NCBI GenBank assembly: GCA_963749415.1
Contig: CAVVMG010000001.1
Span: 1,116,001 to 1,180,000 of the forward strand
DNA from: JALYNX01 sp963749415
Lineage (GTDB): Bacteria > Actinomycetota > Acidimicrobiia > Spongiisociales > ZC4RG35
Length of the DNA stretch: 64,000 nucleotides
Direction of reading: 5' to 3'
This document shows positions 55,939 to 63,903 of this stretch, piece by piece. The notes beneath the pieces were generated by a model. That model was not told the DNA's origin, did not search any database, and worked only from the letters and a program-made list of their open reading frames with translations. Positions within the stretch are counted from its first letter, which is position 1, and each line of letters starts with the position of its first letter. The position numbers and the translations under genes were made by a program.

Positions 55939-56763
55939 ATGTCACTCCCGATCAGCTTCCTATCCGACTACGGCCGCAGCGATGAGTTCGTGGGCGTCGT
56001 CCACGGGGTCCTGGCCAAATTGGCGCCGGAGTCGAGGGTGATCGACATCACCCACGACACGCCTCGCGGCGACATTCGAAGCGCGGCGCTCCGCATGACG
56101 CGCGCCATCCAGTACCTGCCCGAGGGGGTGGCACTTGTCGTCGTGGACCCCGAGGTGGGCTCGTCACGCAAGGCCCTTGCCGTCGCCACCCAGTGGGGAT
56201 TCTTCGTCGGGCCCGACAACGGTGTGCTCTCCCCGGCGGTCGCCATGGTCGGAGGGGCCGAGGTGATGGTCTCCATCGAGAACCCGGAGGCGATGATCCC
56301 CTCGCCTGGGGAGACCTTTCATGGCCGCGACGTCTTCGCCCCGGCAGCCGCACTGCTCGCCTCTGGCGAGGCGGCGATCGAGGACCTGGGCCCATTGCTG
56401 GCTCCCGACCAGGTGCGCCCGCTGTTGCTCCCGCTCCCCAAGGTCGAGGGCTCGACGGTCTCCGGTGAGGTCTGGTGGGTCGATCATTTCGGGAATGCGC
56501 AGACCAACATCGGCCCGGAGGAGTTGGCGGCGGTCGGCCTCTCGGCGGGGGACACTGTGACGCTCAAGGTCGGGGCCACCCTGCACAGCATTCCGTGGGT
56601 GGCGGTCTATGCGGACGTGGCCGCCGGTGAGCCGCTGATCCATGTCGACTCGGCGGGCATGGTGGCCATCGCGGTGCGGGAGGGTCGTGCCGACAATGAG
56701 CTCAACCTCGCCGACGGCGTCTCGGTCACCCTGGCGGGAAGAGGATCTCCCAGAGCTGGATGA
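55939..56763 (+). CDS. S-adenosyl-L-methionine hydrolase (adenosine-forming), DUF62 family
   Basis: A 274-residue trimeric-fold enzyme. FLSDYGRSDEFVGVVHGVL, DITHDTPRGDIRSAAL, DPEVGSSRKALAVATQWGFFVGPDNGVLSPA, GETFHGRDVFAPAAAL and VDHFGNAQTNI are the family blocks; the Asp of DYG and DPEVGS contact SAM. It splits SAM into adenosine and methionine, with a water replacing the halide of the related halogenases. TAGCGT is 12 bases upstream of the ATG. Confidence 0.9.
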   Translation: MSLPISFLSDYGRSDEFVGVVHGVLAKLAPESRVIDITHDTPRGDIRSAALRMTRAIQYLPEGVALVVVDPEVGSSRKALAVATQWGFFVGPDNGVLSPAVAMVGGAEVMVSIENPEAMIPSPGETFHGRDVFAPAAALLASGEAAIEDLGPLLAPDQVRPLLLPLPKVEGSTVSGEVWWVDHFGNAQTNIGPEELAAVGLSAGDTVTLKVGATLHSIPWVAVYADVAAGEPLIHVDSAGMVAIAVREGRADNELNLADGVSVTLAGRGSPRAG

Positions 56764-56857
56764 GGGCCGCCCCCGTGATCAGCATGAGGAGGATCACGAT
56801 CACGATGGCGGTGAGAGGGCGCACTGGGACGGCGATCTTATGTTTGGTGAGTGTCAT
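56726..56857 (-). CDS. 43-residue single-pass membrane protein
   Basis: A short frame, MTLTKHKIAVPVRPL followed by one strong hydrophobic helix (AIVIVILLMLITGAALI) and a short LWEILFPPG end. Composition is typical for a small membrane protein and the frame has no rare features. It overlaps the 3' end of the SAM hydrolase gene by 38 nt on the opposite strand. The ribosome site is weak. Function unknown; such proteins often join larger complexes. Confidence 0.5.
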   Translation of the reverse strand: MTLTKHKIAVPVRPLTAIVIVILLMLITGAALIQLWEILFPPG

Positions 56858-56898
56858 CTCTGCTGGGGTGATGGCCAAAATCGCACCAAAAATGCCGA

Positions 56899-57040
56899 GG
56901 CCCCCACGGCGAAGTGGGGGCCCCGGCTACATGAAGGAGAGCTCCGTTACCGTGGGGCGGGCTGGGAGGCTATCCGTTCACACCTTGGACGAACGTGCCC
57001 ATGGCATGAGGGGAACGGGTCACCCTCCTTCCTGCATGCC
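56899..57040 (+). ncRNA. candidate structured RNA or leader region
   Basis: In the 213-nt gap before the glutaredoxin gene are two hairpins: a perfect nine-base stem GGCCCCCAC/GTGGGGGCC with a six-base loop (56899-56922), and GGCATG/CATGCC (57003-57008 and 57035-57040) enclosing a GGG/CCC-containing loop, followed by TTTACATTAT. There is no credible coding frame. It may be an RNA gene, a leader, or only a minus-strand terminator (the first stem has ATTTTT after it on that strand). I do not recognise a family. Confidence 0.3.
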
Positions 57041-57070
57041 TTTACATTATCGACCACGGAGAGTGGTGTC

Positions 57071-57319
57071 TTGAATCTTTCGGTGGTGAAATTTCTCACC
57101 AGGGAGGGATGTCATCTCTGCGAGGAGGCCCGGCCCCTGGTCCAGGCTGTCGCCACTCGGCACCAAATCGACGTCATCGAGGTAGATATCGACGGTGATG
57201 ACACGCTGATTCGCGACTATGGGCTCCGGGTCCCGGTGGTGCTCGGACCCGACGATGAGGTCATCGCCGAAGGCCAAATAGACCCCAGAGCCCTGGCTCG
57301 CAATCTCCGCAAACTCTGA
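57071..57319 (+). CDS. glutaredoxin-family thiol-redox protein
   Basis: An 82-residue thioredoxin-fold protein: VVKFLTREGCHLCEEARPLV has the active-site CxxC (CHLC), and LRVPVVL holds the cis-Pro. C-terminal helix EGQIDPRALARNL. Such short glutaredoxin-like proteins reduce disulfides or serve in redox sensing. The TTG start has GGAGAG seven bases upstream; a GTG four codons downstream is possible. Confidence 0.85.
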   Translation: MNLSVVKFLTREGCHLCEEARPLVQAVATRHQIDVIEVDIDGDDTLIRDYGLRVPVVLGPDDEVIAEGQIDPRALARNLRKL

Positions 57320-57352
57320 CGTACTGCGGACCGCGGACTGCGGATGGGCGGG

Positions 57353-58387
57353 TCAACCGGCCACCGTCGTGGTCACCGACTCCTCTTCCCCGGGGACCGT
57401 GGTCCCACCCTCGCCCTCGCCGGGGACCGTGGTCCCACCCTCGTCCTCGGCGGCGACGAGCCCACAATCGGTCAGTACCTCGGCCGGGTCGGCGCCGCCG
57501 AAGCTGACCCTCTCGAACGCAACCACAGATGCCAGCTGCTCTTCGCTCAGCGAGGGATGTGCCGGCATGGTCCCACCCCCGCCCACGGTCTTGTCGGTGT
57601 CGCCATAGGTGTCCCGCCCCTCGGCCTGGAACCCTTCGGTACCCAGGCGCACCCACTCCAGATGGTCGACACAGACCGAGAAGGTGGTGAGGACGCCGGT
57701 CAGCGCCGGCCCAACGCCACCGCCCCCCTGCGCTCCATGGCACCCGGCGCAGGTGGCGCCCTCTCCGTTGTAGATGCGCTCGCCGAGAGCGATGAAGTCG
57801 GTACCCCCGCCGCCGACCCCCGATCCGGTGAACTCCGATCCATCACAGTTGACGATCTCCCCGCTGATGACATCGGTCTGCAGCTCGGTGGCCTCGCCAC
57901 AGGTCCCGGTTGCGGCGCCACCCAGGGCGAAGAGGGCGAAGAGGGGGATGATCAGCATCACCCAGGCCAGCCAGCGTGGAAGCACGAAGTTGGTCCGCTC
58001 ACGGATGCCGGCGGTGGGCACTGTCACCACCTCGTCCAGGGACGCTGCCTGGGCTGGGGTGACCTCGGCGGGCGCCGGAGCGCGGGTGGTGACACCGGTC
58101 GCAGTTGCCGCTGCCACAGGCGAGGAAATGTCCTCCTGCTCCACGGGGGGACCGGCCGGTGCTTCGTCGGCCGAGGAGGGTGCCGCCTCCTCCTCGTCCT
58201 CCTGCACCGCAGGTGCCTCGGCAGCCGGCGGCGGTGTGCTCCCGGCAACGGTGCTCCCTCCCGCCCAGGCAGTGAGCACGTCGTCGACGCTCATCCCGGT
58301 TTCGGCAGCCCGCGCCGCCGCCGATCGCATCACGATCGCTTCCGGCACTCCCAGGGCGGCCGCTGCCGCCGCGCTCAGGTCGCTCAC
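57353..58387 (-). CDS. membrane-anchored monoheme cytochrome c with shared N-terminal motif
   Basis: A 344-residue protein. Residues 1-44 form a helical motif (PEAIVMRSAAARAAETG, then MSVDDVLTAWAGG) shared with the next gene. A long Pro/Ala/Glu linker (45-130) leads to one transmembrane helix (138-158). The cytochrome domain has heme site CAGCH (213-217) and an axial-Met candidate (GTMPAHP, Met274), with a SEEQLASVVAFE helix. The tail repeats GGTTVPGE. It ends a three-gene operon, overlapping the CcoO-like gene (ATGA). I infer electron transfer from the b6-type complex on the opposite strand. Confidence 0.88.
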   Translation of the reverse strand: MSDLSAAAAAALGVPEAIVMRSAAARAAETGMSVDDVLTAWAGGSTVAGSTPPPAAEAPAVQEDEEEAAPSSADEAPAGPPVEQEDISSPVAAATATGVTTRAPAPAEVTPAQAASLDEVVTVPTAGIRERTNFVLPRWLAWVMLIIPLFALFALGGAATGTCGEATELQTDVISGEIVNCDGSEFTGSGVGGGGTDFIALGERIYNGEGATCAGCHGAQGGGGVGPALTGVLTTFSVCVDHLEWVRLGTEGFQAEGRDTYGDTDKTVGGGGTMPAHPSLSEEQLASVVAFERVSFGGADPAEVLTDCGLVAAEDEGGTTVPGEGEGGTTVPGEEESVTTTVAG

Positions 58388-59235
58388 GAGCCACTCCCTG
58401 CTGCCGCCTCTGCTCCCTCATCCGGAGTTTCCTCGTCCGGTGCGGGCTCCTCTTCGGGTTCGGTCTCCTCGTCGCCGGGGACGGTGGTCACGGACTCCAC
58501 GAGATAGGTCACCAGGTCGTCGAGGTCATCTCCGGAGAGACTGGTCCCCGGGTGGCCGGCGTCGCCGAGGATGGTCGCCTCGATCTGGGTGCCTGACATC
58601 CGGGACCCAATGTCGGAGAGATCAGGCCCGAAGCGCCGACTGCCCAGCACCTGGTTGGAGTCGTCGAGCGAAACTGCGCCCAGGCCAACATCGGCGACTA
58701 TCGGCCGGACCATCTGGGTGTGACAAGAGGCGCATCCCAGGTTGCGGTACAGGTCCCGCCCTCGGAGGCCGGCCTCGCTGTGGGGCAGGTCGGTGCTCCT
58801 GGCACCTGGATTCTCGGTGGGAATCGCGGGCCCGACCAAGCCGACGAGGAGGATGGCGATGAAGAGCCCCACCGCGGCAACGAGAACCCTCATCGGATTG
58901 TCCGGCTCGCCGATGAGGACCGGTGGCTTGCCAGGAGGTGCGGGCGCCGGTGACGCAGTTTCGGGAATCGGCGTGGCGGCGGCCGGAACCTCGATCACGA
59001 CTTCGGGCGCCGCCTGAGGCGGCGCCGGCTCTGCCGCCGGCTCGGCCGGCTGCGATGCGGCGTCTTCGGGAGGCGCGGGTGCCGCTGGGGCATCGATCGA
59101 CCCCCCGCCCGCCCAGGCACCGAGCACTTCGTCGACGCTCATCCCGGTCTCGGCAGCTCGAGCGGCGGCGGATCGCATCACGATCGCCTCAGGAATCCCC
59201 AGAGCCGCCGCGGCCGCCGCGCTCAGGTCACTCAT
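58384..59235 (-). CDS. CcoO-like monoheme cytochrome c with the same N-terminal motif
   Basis: A 283-residue protein. Residues 1-44 match the N-terminus of the other cytochrome c almost exactly. A linker leads to a transmembrane helix (115-137), then a cytochrome domain: GRDLYRNLGCASCHTQMVRPI, with heme site CASCH (168-172) and the QMVRP and RRFGPDLSDIG segments typical of CcoO/FixO of cbb3 oxidases. The usual axial-Met region reads GHPGTSLSGDDL, without Met, so the sixth ligand may differ. The tail is acidic. ATG overlaps the CcoN-like gene end by 8 nt. Confidence 0.88.
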   Translation of the reverse strand: MSDLSAAAAAALGIPEAIVMRSAAARAAETGMSVDEVLGAWAGGGSIDAPAAPAPPEDAASQPAEPAAEPAPPQAAPEVVIEVPAAATPIPETASPAPAPPGKPPVLIGEPDNPMRVLVAAVGLFIAILLVGLVGPAIPTENPGARSTDLPHSEAGLRGRDLYRNLGCASCHTQMVRPIVADVGLGAVSLDDSNQVLGSRRFGPDLSDIGSRMSGTQIEATILGDAGHPGTSLSGDDLDDLVTYLVESVTTVPGDEETEPEEEPAPDEETPDEGAEAAAGSGS

Positions 59236-60703
59236 TGGGCCCTCCGCCCACGGTCACGGTCCAGGTCCCCTGGGAGCCATCGTCCCCATAGACCAGGAGC
59301 TCTTGGGGAACGGGCCGGCCCACGGTGATGGTGCCGATCACGGTGGCGACATAGGCGAGCTGGCCGATGAAGGCGATGATGCCGAACACGAAGGCGATCA
59401 GCAGGAGCGGCTCCGCGGCCCCGGCCCCGGCTGCCCATCCATCACCGACGTCGATGTAGGCCGCGCTGTTGGACCCGGCCACCCAGGAGTACCCGCTGAT
59501 GATTCCGGCGGCACCCATGGTCAACAGCACGCCGCCGACACCGATCACCGTCAGGCGGACGAAGGAGCGGGCGCGGTCCACCGATGGCAGGGCCCTCCCC
59601 ACCAGTCGGGGCAGGGCATCGAAAGCGATTCCCGCCGCGAGGAGCGGCCCCACCCCGAGGATCGCCGCGTACTCGATTGCCTCCCAAAACCCGGTGAGAG
59701 CGGCAACCGACCCGATGGCGCGGAATGAGGCCAGACCGGCCATTGCCGCCACCGCCACTCCCATGAACGTCCCGACCACTCCGGCCACCACGCCTGGTCT
59801 CGGGGGGAGGCGCTCCCAGTGGCCCTGAAGGGTCATGGAGACATTCGTGGCATTGGCCAGCGCCCCGATCGGGAACGCGAGCCCGAGGGCGGCGGCCACG
59901 GCGTCCACCCAGCCCGGGCCCGGGCCGAACACCAACTGTGCGACGCCCCACCAGACGGAGGCGAAACCGAGCGACCACAGCCCGACCACGGCGAGCTGTC
60001 TCGAGGCGAGGGGGATGTCCATCTCCTTCACCAGCGTGTAGTAGAAGAGGCCGGTCCCCACCGCCAGCACCCACATGGTCACGAAGCCGGCCCCGAAGAA
60101 GAGCCCGGCGTACTCCTTCGCCAATGATCCGATGAAGGGAAGGGTGGCGACCGTATGGCTGAGATAGAGGAGGGGCAGCCAGACGGTGCCTGCGATCACG
60201 AACCAGAGGGTGACGTACGACCGGGTCTCGGTCCGCTGCGCGATGGTCCCCATGACGTTGAGCAAGGGGACGAAGAGGACGAGGGCGAGCGGCACGTCGA
60301 GCCACCACGGGAGCCCGAACGGCTGACTCCCATCTCCGAGACCGATCGCGATGACAACGACTCCAGCCGCCACCAGGGTTATGAGGCCGAGCAAGCCGAG
60401 GCGAGCCAGCGCCGCGCTGCGCAACCGGGCTCCGGTCAGGCGAGGGAGCACGTAGTAGATGCCACCGACCAGGGTGAGCACCAGGAAGCCGACCATCAGG
60501 ACGAGGTTCGCCATCGGCTCGAGGCGGCCGAAGCTCACCGGGGAGAGGTCGTCGAAGCGGAGGGCGAACAGGGCGAGCACCTCGAGCAGGCCACCCAAGG
60601 CCAGGAATCCGGCTCCGACCAGGATGTGGGTTGCTGCGACGCGGTCCTCGTCGGCGGCACCCCCGAGGAGGGCTCGAATGTCTGCAGATTGGCTCGTCGC
60701 CAC
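59228..60703 (-). CDS. CcoN-like heme-copper oxidase subunit I homologue without metal ligands
   Basis: A membrane protein of about 490 residues (12-13 helices) aligned by pattern to cbb3-type subunit I: FGRLEPMANLVLMVGFLVLT, YVTLWFVIAGTVWLPLLYL, and RQLAVVGLWSLGFASVWWGVAQLV. The positions of the heme and CuB ligands read Met-Ala-Asn, FFGAGF and WGVAQ in place of the His-containing motifs. Only three His exist in the chain, none in a ligand pattern. It cannot be a normal oxidase. I use GTG at 60703 (AGGA upstream); TTG at 60748 adds 15 residues. The CcoO-like gene follows with an 8-nt overlap. Confidence 0.8.
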   Translation of the reverse strand: MATSQSADIRALLGGAADEDRVAATHILVGAGFLALGGLLEVLALFALRFDDLSPVSFGRLEPMANLVLMVGFLVLTLVGGIYYVLPRLTGARLRSAALARLGLLGLITLVAAGVVVIAIGLGDGSQPFGLPWWLDVPLALVLFVPLLNVMGTIAQRTETRSYVTLWFVIAGTVWLPLLYLSHTVATLPFIGSLAKEYAGLFFGAGFVTMWVLAVGTGLFYYTLVKEMDIPLASRQLAVVGLWSLGFASVWWGVAQLVFGPGPGWVDAVAAALGLAFPIGALANATNVSMTLQGHWERLPPRPGVVAGVVGTFMGVAVAAMAGLASFRAIGSVAALTGFWEAIEYAAILGVGPLLAAGIAFDALPRLVGRALPSVDRARSFVRLTVIGVGGVLLTMGAAGIISGYSWVAGSNSAAYIDVGDGWAAGAGAAEPLLLIAFVFGIIAFIGQLAYVATVIGTITVGRPVPQELLVYGDDGSQGTWTVTVGGGPNE

Positions 60704-60754
60704 CAGATCCTCGTTCAGGAACAGGACGGCGGGAGCATAACGACTCAACTCGAT

Positions 60755-60782
60755 CTGTCCGCCCCCACCGGAGGGCGGACAG
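60755..60782. repeat. 10-bp inverted repeat in the divergent promoter region
   Basis: CTGTCCGCCC (60755-60764) pairs with GGGCGGACAG (60773-60782) across an eight-base loop. It lies between the CcoN-like and membrane-protein genes, so it may be an operator controlling both, or a transcript hairpin. TATGGT at 60816-60821 could be the -10 element of the plus-strand operon. Confidence 0.55.
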
Positions 60783-60866
60783 GCGCCGGAACGGGTTCTG
60801 TGCCGGGACCCCGGTTATGGTAGAAACGGGTCGACAGGCACTACGCGCGCCCGAAGCAAAAACCAG

Positions 60867-61499
60867 ATGTACCGACTCGCAGAACTGAGTGACAGCACCC
60901 GAAAAAAGGCCGGTTGGGGGCTGTTGCTGATCGGCACCCTGTTGCTGGTCGCAGGTGTCATCTGGCTCCACTACTCGAGCCTCCCCCAAACCACAGTCGT
61001 CAACGGCGAAGCGGTGCCGGTGGTCGTCGACTACTTCAACTGGATCCCCCGGGGTGCGATCTGGAAGGGCCTCGCCTATCTGGCGATATTCGGGGCGACG
61101 CAGATGATGGTCATCGGCGGGGTATTCCTCTGGATCCTCAACCAGCGGATGACCTGGTCCCGGGCCCTGTTCGCCGCCTTCGTCACCTGGCTGGAGCTGG
61201 TGATCATCTTCGGCATGGTGCCCTCCGAGTGGCTCAGCTACGCCCAGACCGACCTCGATTGGTCATCGCAGCGGATCGCGCTGACCATCCCACCGATCCT
61301 GGTGCTGGGAAACACCGTCGAGATCTCCTACGCGGTGATCAAGGACTCGATCTCGATGGGCTATCACCTCGTCATGCTCGGGGCCGCTGCGGTGTTCACC
61401 CTCGAACTCCAGAAGATGAAGCAGGGCCGGCCCGCATCCGCGGCGCAGCCGGAGAAGAAGTCTCCATACGGCCGGCCGCTGGTCCGGGGAGAGACCTGA
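60867..61499 (+). CDS. four-helix membrane protein of the respiratory cluster
   Basis: A 210-residue protein with about four transmembrane helices (near 16-35, 67-92, 100-121, 163-180) and a basic C-terminal tail. No heme-ligand pattern is evident. I do not recognise a family. The ferredoxin gene starts within its stop (TGATG), so it is part of the same operon as the b6-type cytochrome b. Confidence 0.72.
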   Translation: MYRLAELSDSTRKKAGWGLLLIGTLLLVAGVIWLHYSSLPQTTVVNGEAVPVVVDYFNWIPRGAIWKGLAYLAIFGATQMMVIGGVFLWILNQRMTWSRALFAAFVTWLELVIIFGMVPSEWLSYAQTDLDWSSQRIALTIPPILVLGNTVEISYAVIKDSISMGYHLVMLGAAAVFTLELQKMKQGRPASAAQPEKKSPYGRPLVRGET

Positions 61500-61948
61500 T
61501 GCCCAAGGGAGTCGTCGACGAGACGCCACCGATCAGGGACGACTATCAGCTCGCGGTGGTCGACGGCGACTACTTCACCGACAAGCTCCGACCCAAGCAG
61601 TTCCTTCACATCGACCAGGCGGAATGCATCATCTGCGAAGGGTGCGTCGACATCTGCCCTTGGAAATGCATCCACTACCTGTCCCTGGACGCCATCTCCG
61701 AAGGGGTCAACGTCGACCATCCGGCAGAGGACCCGCAGAACCTCGGCTTCTTCATCGTCGACGAGGACGAGTGCACCCGCTGCGCACTCTGCGTCGACCG
61801 CTGCCCGACCAATGTCATATCCCTGGGCAAGTTCGAAGGGTCGCTCGCGGACCAGGCAGCAGAGCTCGGTCTCGATCGCCGGCCCTGGGACTTCGATACC
61901 GGCCAGCGAGACTTCAAGAATGGTTACGCCTACGGGATGCGCTGGTAG
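61499..61948 (+). CDS. 2x[4Fe-4S] ferredoxin-like subunit
   Basis: A 149-residue soluble protein with two four-cysteine clusters: CIICEGCVDICP (about residue 43) and CTRCALCVDRCP (about residue 93). Each is CxxCxxCxxxCP. The 30-residue insert between them and the long C-terminal tail (LDRRPWDFDTGQRDFKNGYAYG) are unusual for small ferredoxins. It is encoded directly before cytochrome b, suggesting that it docks with the bc complex. No signal peptide is present, so it should face the cytoplasm. Confidence 0.9.
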   Translation: MPKGVVDETPPIRDDYQLAVVDGDYFTDKLRPKQFLHIDQAECIICEGCVDICPWKCIHYLSLDAISEGVNVDHPAEDPQNLGFFIVDEDECTRCALCVDRCPTNVISLGKFEGSLADQAAELGLDRRPWDFDTGQRDFKNGYAYGMRW

Positions 61949-61956
61949 GAGGCGTC

Positions 61957-62733
61957 TTGGCTAACGGCAACGGAAAGATCGGGATCACCGACAGGGTGAA
62001 GGAGGCGAACCAGAAGCTATGGAGCTCACAGGTCGCCGAGTCCATCCTTCGTCCCGGCTCCCCCTTCAAGAAGGGTTACTCGGACAGCCCGAGAAACCGC
62101 TCCTATGTGGTGATGAACAACGTGCTCTATCACCTGCACCCGGTGAAGGTGAAGCGGCACGGCGTGAAGCTCTCCTACACCCTGTGCCTCGGTGGGCTCA
62201 GCTTCTTCCTCTTCATCCTGCTCACCATCACCGGGATCTTCCTGATGTTCTATTACACGCCGTCGGCCGAGACCGCGTATGCCGACATCGAGGCGCTGTC
62301 GACCAGCGTCGCGTTTGGGTCACTGGTGAGGAACATGCACCGGTGGGGCGCCCATCTCATGGTGCTCTCCGTGTTCCTCCACATGAGCCGGGTCTTCTAT
62401 CACGGCGCCTACAAGCCGCCGAGAGAGTTCAACTGGGTCGTGGGTGTGATCCTTCTCCTCACTACCTTGCTCCTCTCCTTCTCCGGGTACCTCTTGCCCT
62501 GGGACCAACTGGCCTTTTGGGCGGTCACCGTCGGGAGCAACATGGCAGGGTTCGTGCCGGTGGTGGGCGCGCAGGTCAAGTTCGCCCTGCTCGCCGGGGT
62601 CGAGGTGTCGGCGGCCACCCTGCTTCGCTTCTACGTGCTCCATGTCCTCGCCCTGCCCTTCATCCTGATCCTCTTCCTCGCGGTGCATTTCTGGAGGGTT
62701 CGCAAAGATGGCGGGATATCGGGCCCGCTATGA
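61957..62733 (+). CDS. cytochrome b6-type quinol oxidoreductase subunit
   Basis: A 258-residue protein with four transmembrane helices. Heme ligands: H128 and H142 (14 apart), H229 and H244 (15 apart). The 15-residue spacing is that of b6, not bc1. Cys77 in TLCLGGL aligns with the Cys that covalently binds heme ci in b6. LPWDQLAFWAVTVGS and the ending RKDGGISGPL are also b6-like. It should accept electrons from menaquinol in the membrane. The TTG start has AGGAGG. Confidence 0.92.
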   Translation: MANGNGKIGITDRVKEANQKLWSSQVAESILRPGSPFKKGYSDSPRNRSYVVMNNVLYHLHPVKVKRHGVKLSYTLCLGGLSFFLFILLTITGIFLMFYYTPSAETAYADIEALSTSVAFGSLVRNMHRWGAHLMVLSVFLHMSRVFYHGAYKPPREFNWVVGVILLLTTLLLSFSGYLLPWDQLAFWAVTVGSNMAGFVPVVGAQVKFALLAGVEVSAATLLRFYVLHVLALPFILILFLAVHFWRVRKDGGISGPL

Positions 62734-62742
62734 GGTCGCCAC

Positions 62743-63903
62743 ATGACTGAGATACCTGAAAGCCTGCTCAGGAGGTCCGCCGAGGCCAAAGCCAAGGCGC
62801 TAGGGCTGCCCGTGGAACAGGTTCTCGCCGAGATGAAGGGCGAGGCCCCGCCCGCCCCACCACCCCAGGAGCCTCCCCCCGAGCCGACGTCCGACGAAGA
62901 GAGTGCTGCCGAGGCGCCGGCAGAGCCCGCGGCCGAGGAAGTGCCTTCCGCTGAGGCCGCGGTCGCCGAGGAGCCGGAGGTGGAGGTCACCTCCGAACCG
63001 GAGGTCGCGCCCGAGGCTCCGCACGAGGCTTCTCCGGAGGCTTCCGAGCCCCCACCGCCTCAACCCGACCCGGTGGCCGACGCCGAGCCGGAGCCCCCCG
63101 CCGAGGCCGTCGAGTCTGAGGAAGACGGCGAGCCCGACCCCGTGGACGCCGAGACGGAGCCCCCTGCCGAGGCCGGGGACGCGGCGGCACCCGTCGAGCC
63201 CGACGTCGCCGCCGCAGAGGCGGAGCCAGAAGAGGCCACGGCCGCAGTCGCCACCTTGGTCGAAGAGGAACCACCCCCCGCTCCGGCAGGGGACGGGAGT
63301 GGCAATGGCGCCGGCAACGGGAAGGTGGCCGCCATGGTCAGCCCTCGCCCGGCGGTCCCTCCGACCGGGACCCCGGAGGGTGTCCGCACCCAGCGCCTGC
63401 TCACCGTGGTCAAGGCCCGGGCCATCCAGAACGTCAAGGCCGAGCCCACCGACAAGGTGAATACCTGGCCCCACCTGATGCTCATGGAATTCGGGGCACT
63501 GCTCGCGATCACCGGTTTCCTGGTGATCCTGGCGGTGATCATCCATTCCCCATTGCTGGATCCGGCCAACTTCAACGCCACCCCCAACCCGTCGAAGGCA
63601 CCGTGGTACTTCCTCGGTCTCCAGGAGTTGCTCTCCTACTTCGATCCCCAGATCGCAGGCGTGACCGTGCCCACGATCACCGGGCTGATCGGGTTCATGA
63701 TGGTGCCCTATGTGGACAAGAACCCCTCCACGAGGCCCAGTGATCGCAAGTTCGCCATCGCCCTCTACTCGGTGTTCCTGGCAGGGGCCGCCACCCTCAC
63801 CATCATTGGCGTCCTGTTCCGGGGCCAGGGGTTCAACTTCTCGTATCCCTGGAAAGACGGGGTGTTCTTCGACGACCTGAAGGACTGGGTGCAGTTCGAA
63901 TGA
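62743..63903 (+). CDS. subunit IV-type cytochrome b C-terminal protein with long N-terminal extension
   Basis: A 386-residue protein. Residues about 5-30 (PESLLRRSAEAKAKALG, then LPVEQVLAEM) match the N-terminal motif of the two cytochromes c. A 200-residue Pro/Ala/Glu-rich linker follows. The last 160 residues hold three transmembrane helices typical of b6f subunit IV. The quinol-site PEWY motif reads KAPWYFLGLQELL, lacking the Glu. It pairs with the b6 subunit to form the two-part cytochrome b. The next gene overlaps its stop. Confidence 0.88.
   Translation: MTEIPESLLRRSAEAKAKALGLPVEQVLAEMKGEAPPAPPPQEPPPEPTSDEESAAEAPAEPAAEEVPSAEAAVAEEPEVEVTSEPEVAPEAPHEASPEASEPPPPQPDPVADAEPEPPAEAVESEEDGEPDPVDAETEPPAEAGDAAAPVEPDVAAAEAEPEEATAAVATLVEEEPPPAPAGDGSGNGAGNGKVAAMVSPRPAVPPTGTPEGVRTQRLLTVVKARAIQNVKAEPTDKVNTWPHLMLMEFGALLAITGFLVILAVIIHSPLLDPANFNATPNPSKAPWYFLGLQELLSYFDPQIAGVTVPTITGLIGFMMVPYVDKNPSTRPSDRKFAIALYSVFLAGAATLTIIGVLFRGQGFNFSYPWKDGVFFDDLKDWVQFE

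Noticed and set aside
57396..57445. Short tandem DNA repeat with 30-bp period
   Set aside because: It encodes the GGTTVPGE tail of the cytochrome c and needs no separate explanation.
59442..60989. Long minus-strand frame overlapping the CcoN-like gene in another frame
   Set aside because: Arg/Gly-rich composition, no membrane segments and it crosses the divergent promoter; shadow of the real gene.
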